Positions 62,318 to 64,000 of a stretch of DNA of 64,000 nt are shown here, in pieces (the first letter of the stretch is position 1; every line of letters begins with the position of its first letter). The position numbers and the translations under genes were made by a program. This DNA is from Acetobacterium fimetarium (lineage in GTDB: Bacteria; Bacillota; Clostridia; Eubacteriales; Eubacteriaceae), in NCBI RefSeq assembly GCF_014284475.1, contig NZ_WJBC01000001.1, positions 240,901 through 304,900 of the forward strand, in the 5' to 3' direction. Below the pieces are notes generated by a model. The model was not told where the DNA came from, ran no database searches, and saw only the letters and a program-made list of their open reading frames with translations.

Positions 62318-62362
62318 AAAAAAAGCCAGTCTCAATTTTATATACTTGAGACTGGCTTTTTT
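62318..62362. terminator. Bidirectional terminator
   Basis: AAAAAAAGCCAGTCTCAA and TTGAGACTGGCTTTTTT form a perfect stem of about 17 bp, between the CPBP gene and the convergent methyltransferase gene. Confidence 0.9.
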
Positions 62363-62390
62363 AAGATAATTTAATGACTATTACGCTTTA

Positions 62391-63365
62391 TTAAAACGCG
62401 CTTTTGCTCATGCGATCAATGACTTCATCAATGGCTGTATTAACCCCTTCAAAGGACTCAATTGGCAAGCCGGATGTCTGACATGGAATAAAATATTGAT
62501 GTCCGTTTTTGCAGGCATTTTCAACTTGTACTGCCACTGCTTCCTTGGTCCAATCCGGGTAGTCCACCAGCCCACTGTGAATTCCGCCCATAAAGGAGAT
62601 TTTACCGCCGTATTCTTTGAGCAGCTCAGGAATATCATTTGTATTCATGACACCCTGCCAGATATCAATTCCCATTTCAATCATGAACGGCACCAAATTG
62701 GCAGCATAAGAGTCGCTATGATGTACGATCAATTCAACGCCATTGTCTTTGTAGAATTGATAGATTTTTTTATAAGCTGGCAATAAAAACTCTTCAAACA
62801 TATCCGGAGAGACAAAAGATGAAATCTGGCTGCCCCAGTCGTCATGATGAAGCAGAGCATCCGGATGAACTTTATCAATCATCACTTTGGCCATGTCCAA
62901 CTCGTAATCAGTCAGGAAATCAATGAGCTCGTGCATCGCTTCCGGTTCTTCGTAAAGAGCCATCAACGCATTTTCCATTCCCATCAGATGATGGGTCATT
63001 TCAAAAATTCCGGGAGCATAGAAAACGGCTGCAAACTGCTCGTTCCGGTCAATTGAATTGGCGTGTGCAACGGCAGCAGCCCATGCTTCGTCAGAAGTTT
63101 CAATCGCTGGTTTTTTTACAGCATCTTTCCATTCGGTAATCTCTTTGATCACGGCTAATCCATTCGCATGAACTGGGAACATCCCCAATTGACCTTCCGG
63201 CCACTGCCAGGTGATTCCCCAATGATCTTTCCAAGTCTGGCCGTAGTTGAATTCCACACCTAAAGGCGATTCCATAATAAGATCCATAAATTCATATTGT
63301 TTTACAAAGCGATCCGGTTTGCCACCTTTGATCGTTTCCAGCAAATTCTGTCTTTTCGTTAACAT
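62391..63365 (-). CDS. UroD-family corrinoid methyltransferase
   Basis: The 324-residue protein has the uroporphyrinogen-decarboxylase fold used by MtaA/MtvB-type methyltransferases (HHDDWGSQISSFVSPDMFEEFLLPAY, then VHHSDSYAANLVPFMIEMG). The Cys in the usual HxC zinc motif is replaced (HHSDS), with a late Cys in IPCQTSG. It follows the corrinoid protein gene, so it probably moves a methyl group to or from that protein, perhaps from a methoxylated aromatic as in acetogens. AAGGAGAAAACA precedes the ATG. Confidence 0.88.
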   Translation of the reverse strand: MLTKRQNLLETIKGGKPDRFVKQYEFMDLIMESPLGVEFNYGQTWKDHWGITWQWPEGQLGMFPVHANGLAVIKEITEWKDAVKKPAIETSDEAWAAAVAHANSIDRNEQFAAVFYAPGIFEMTHHLMGMENALMALYEEPEAMHELIDFLTDYELDMAKVMIDKVHPDALLHHDDWGSQISSFVSPDMFEEFLLPAYKKIYQFYKDNGVELIVHHSDSYAANLVPFMIEMGIDIWQGVMNTNDIPELLKEYGGKISFMGGIHSGLVDYPDWTKEAVAVQVENACKNGHQYFIPCQTSGLPIESFEGVNTAIDEVIDRMSKSAF

Positions 63366-63382
63366 TGTTTTCTCCTTTTTAT

Positions 63383-63396
63383 GCCCCGATCGGGGC
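63383..63396. repeat. 14-bp GC-rich palindrome between corrinoid and methyltransferase genes
   Basis: GCCCCGATCGGGGC is perfectly self-complementary and lies in the 70-bp gap, 20 bp upstream of the methyltransferase ribosome binding site. It would fold as a stable RNA hairpin with little or no loop, and may affect processing or relative expression of the two genes. Confidence 0.75.
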
Positions 63397-63434
63397 GAAT
63401 TATAAATGTCTGATTTGAGTCGAACAAAGGGGGA

Positions 63435-64000
63435 TTAAGCGCCGACGATTTCTTTTGCTTTAACTGCCGAGCTGCCGGCATCTGGAGCGTATCCGTCAGC
63501 ACCGATTTCATCTGCATATTCCTGCGTAACGGGTGCGCCACCAACGATGACTTTCATTTCCGGACAGGCGGCTTTGATGGTCTGGACGGCTTCTTTCAGG
63601 GCTGGCATGGTGGTGGTCAAAAGGCCAGAGCAGGCTACCAGAACAACATTGTCGTTTTCTTTAATAGCTTCGACAAATTTTGCTGCCGGTACGTCGACAC
63701 CGAGGTCAACCATGTCAAATCCGGAGCTTTCCAGCATCATGATAACCAGGTTTTTACCGATATCATGAAGGTCACCGGCAACGGTTCCCATGATACAGGT
63801 TCCCAAAGAGTTTGATGTGTCGCCTGCCATCACTGGTTTCAGTACTTCAACCCCTTTTGACATCGCTTTGGCAGCGATCAGCATTTCCGGTACGAAGATT
63901 TCGCCGGCTGAGAATTTATCGCCGACAACGCCCATTGAGGCAACCATTGCATCCAGGATATCCTGTGCTTTATCGCCAGCGTCCAGTGCTTCCTGTACTG
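63435..64000 (-). CDS. Corrinoid protein (partial, 5' end beyond window)
   Basis: The 188 visible residues contain the end of the N-terminal helical domain (ALDAGDKAQDILDAMVASMGVVGDKFS) and the complete B12-binding domain with the cobalt-ligand motif GDLHDIGKNLV (lower-axial His) and the GG at VIVGGAP. This is the MtaC/MttC/MtgC family, which carries methyl groups in acetogen and methanogen methyl transfer. The frame is open to the window end; Met at 63947 is internal. It is upstream of the UroD-type methyltransferase. Confidence 0.93.
   Translation of the reverse strand, partial: VQEALDAGDKAQDILDAMVASMGVVGDKFSAGEIFVPEMLIAAKAMSKGVEVLKPVMAGDTSNSLGTCIMGTVAGDLHDIGKNLVIMMLESSGFDMVDLGVDVPAAKFVEAIKENDNVVLVACSGLLTTTMPALKEAVQTIKAACPEMKVIVGGAPVTQEYADEIGADGYAPDAGSSAVKAKEIVGA

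Noticed and set aside
1..64000. Prophage, insertion sequence or genomic island
   Set aside because: No transposase, integrase or phage structural gene was found, and the single tRNA gene is not followed by an integrase or a repeat of its 3' end.

Overview
The window looks like chromosome from an anaerobic, low-to-mid GC Firmicute, most likely an acetogenic member of the Clostridia related to Acetobacterium/Eubacterium. This is an inference. It rests on strong AGGAGG-type ribosome binding sites with frequent TTG and GTG starts, lipoprotein and sortase-type surface anchors, a corrinoid protein next to a UroD-family methyltransferase at the right edge, a thioredoxin reductase that seems to have lost its NADPH site, and several c-di-GMP and chemotaxis signalling genes. 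I see no prophage, insertion sequence or CRISPR array; the window is ordinary chromosome with many small regulator-plus-target cassettes.

Layout. 1-3.1 kb: a LysR regulator, then a TetR/MATE efflux pair with an operator on the tetR promoter. 3.5-9.9 kb: a YeiH-type exporter with a divergent LysR regulator, two tandem UspA genes (one decayed), and azlCD behind a MocR regulator. 10-13.5 kb: an OmpR-type two-component system divergent from a small secreted protein with two D-x-D/N-G-D-G loops, then a MORN-repeat lipoprotein. 13.6-16.2 kb: an ABC exporter with a PadR regulator, and a NifX/NafY-like protein. 16.4-21.1 kb: a sulfane-sulfur/thiol redox cluster (ArsR regulator; a CoA-disulfide-reductase-like, rhodanese, TusA and DsrE fusion; rhodanese; thioredoxin; thioredoxin reductase). 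21.2-22.2 kb: a TMEM165/GDT1-type transporter under a yybP-ykoY-type manganese riboswitch. 22.3-27.6 kb: an acetyltransferase, a third UspA, a membrane-anchored protein, a glycosyltransferase, a 2-hydroxyacid dehydrogenase and tRNA-Ser(CGA).

27.9-33.1 kb: an ABC transporter, a surface-anchored beta-repeat protein, a DHH phosphoesterase and a TetR regulator. 33.1-35.5 kb: a GGDEF/HD-GYP protein. 35.7-43.3 kb: a minus-strand block of MarR, ArsA-like ATPase, a 73-residue helical protein, a second ArsA-like ATPase and a 1369-residue PPDK-like phosphotransferase without a PEP/pyruvate domain. 43.4-51.6 kb: an M20 peptidase, a large chemoreceptor with a Cys-containing PAS domain, a LytTR/DUF3021 pair and two alpha/beta hydrolases. 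51.7-59.3 kb: Maf, malic enzyme with a KdgT-family carrier and a CitA/CitB-type two-component system, and an aromatic-acid-type MFS carrier. 59.6-64 kb: a DUF3795 protein, a MoaE-like protein, an XRE regulator, a short CPBP protease-like protein, and the corrinoid methyltransferase pair that runs off the right edge.

The most interesting signals are: the two-component system with a glycine-rich sensor facing a secreted D-x-D/N-G-D-G protein through 11-bp direct repeats; the double ArsA cassette with its MarR regulator; the thiol/persulfide cluster with a probably pyridine-nucleotide-independent thioredoxin reductase; the manganese riboswitch whose P1 strand also forms the terminator; an orphan terminator that marks a possible small RNA upstream of malic enzyme; and a MATE gene that may start at an AUC codon.
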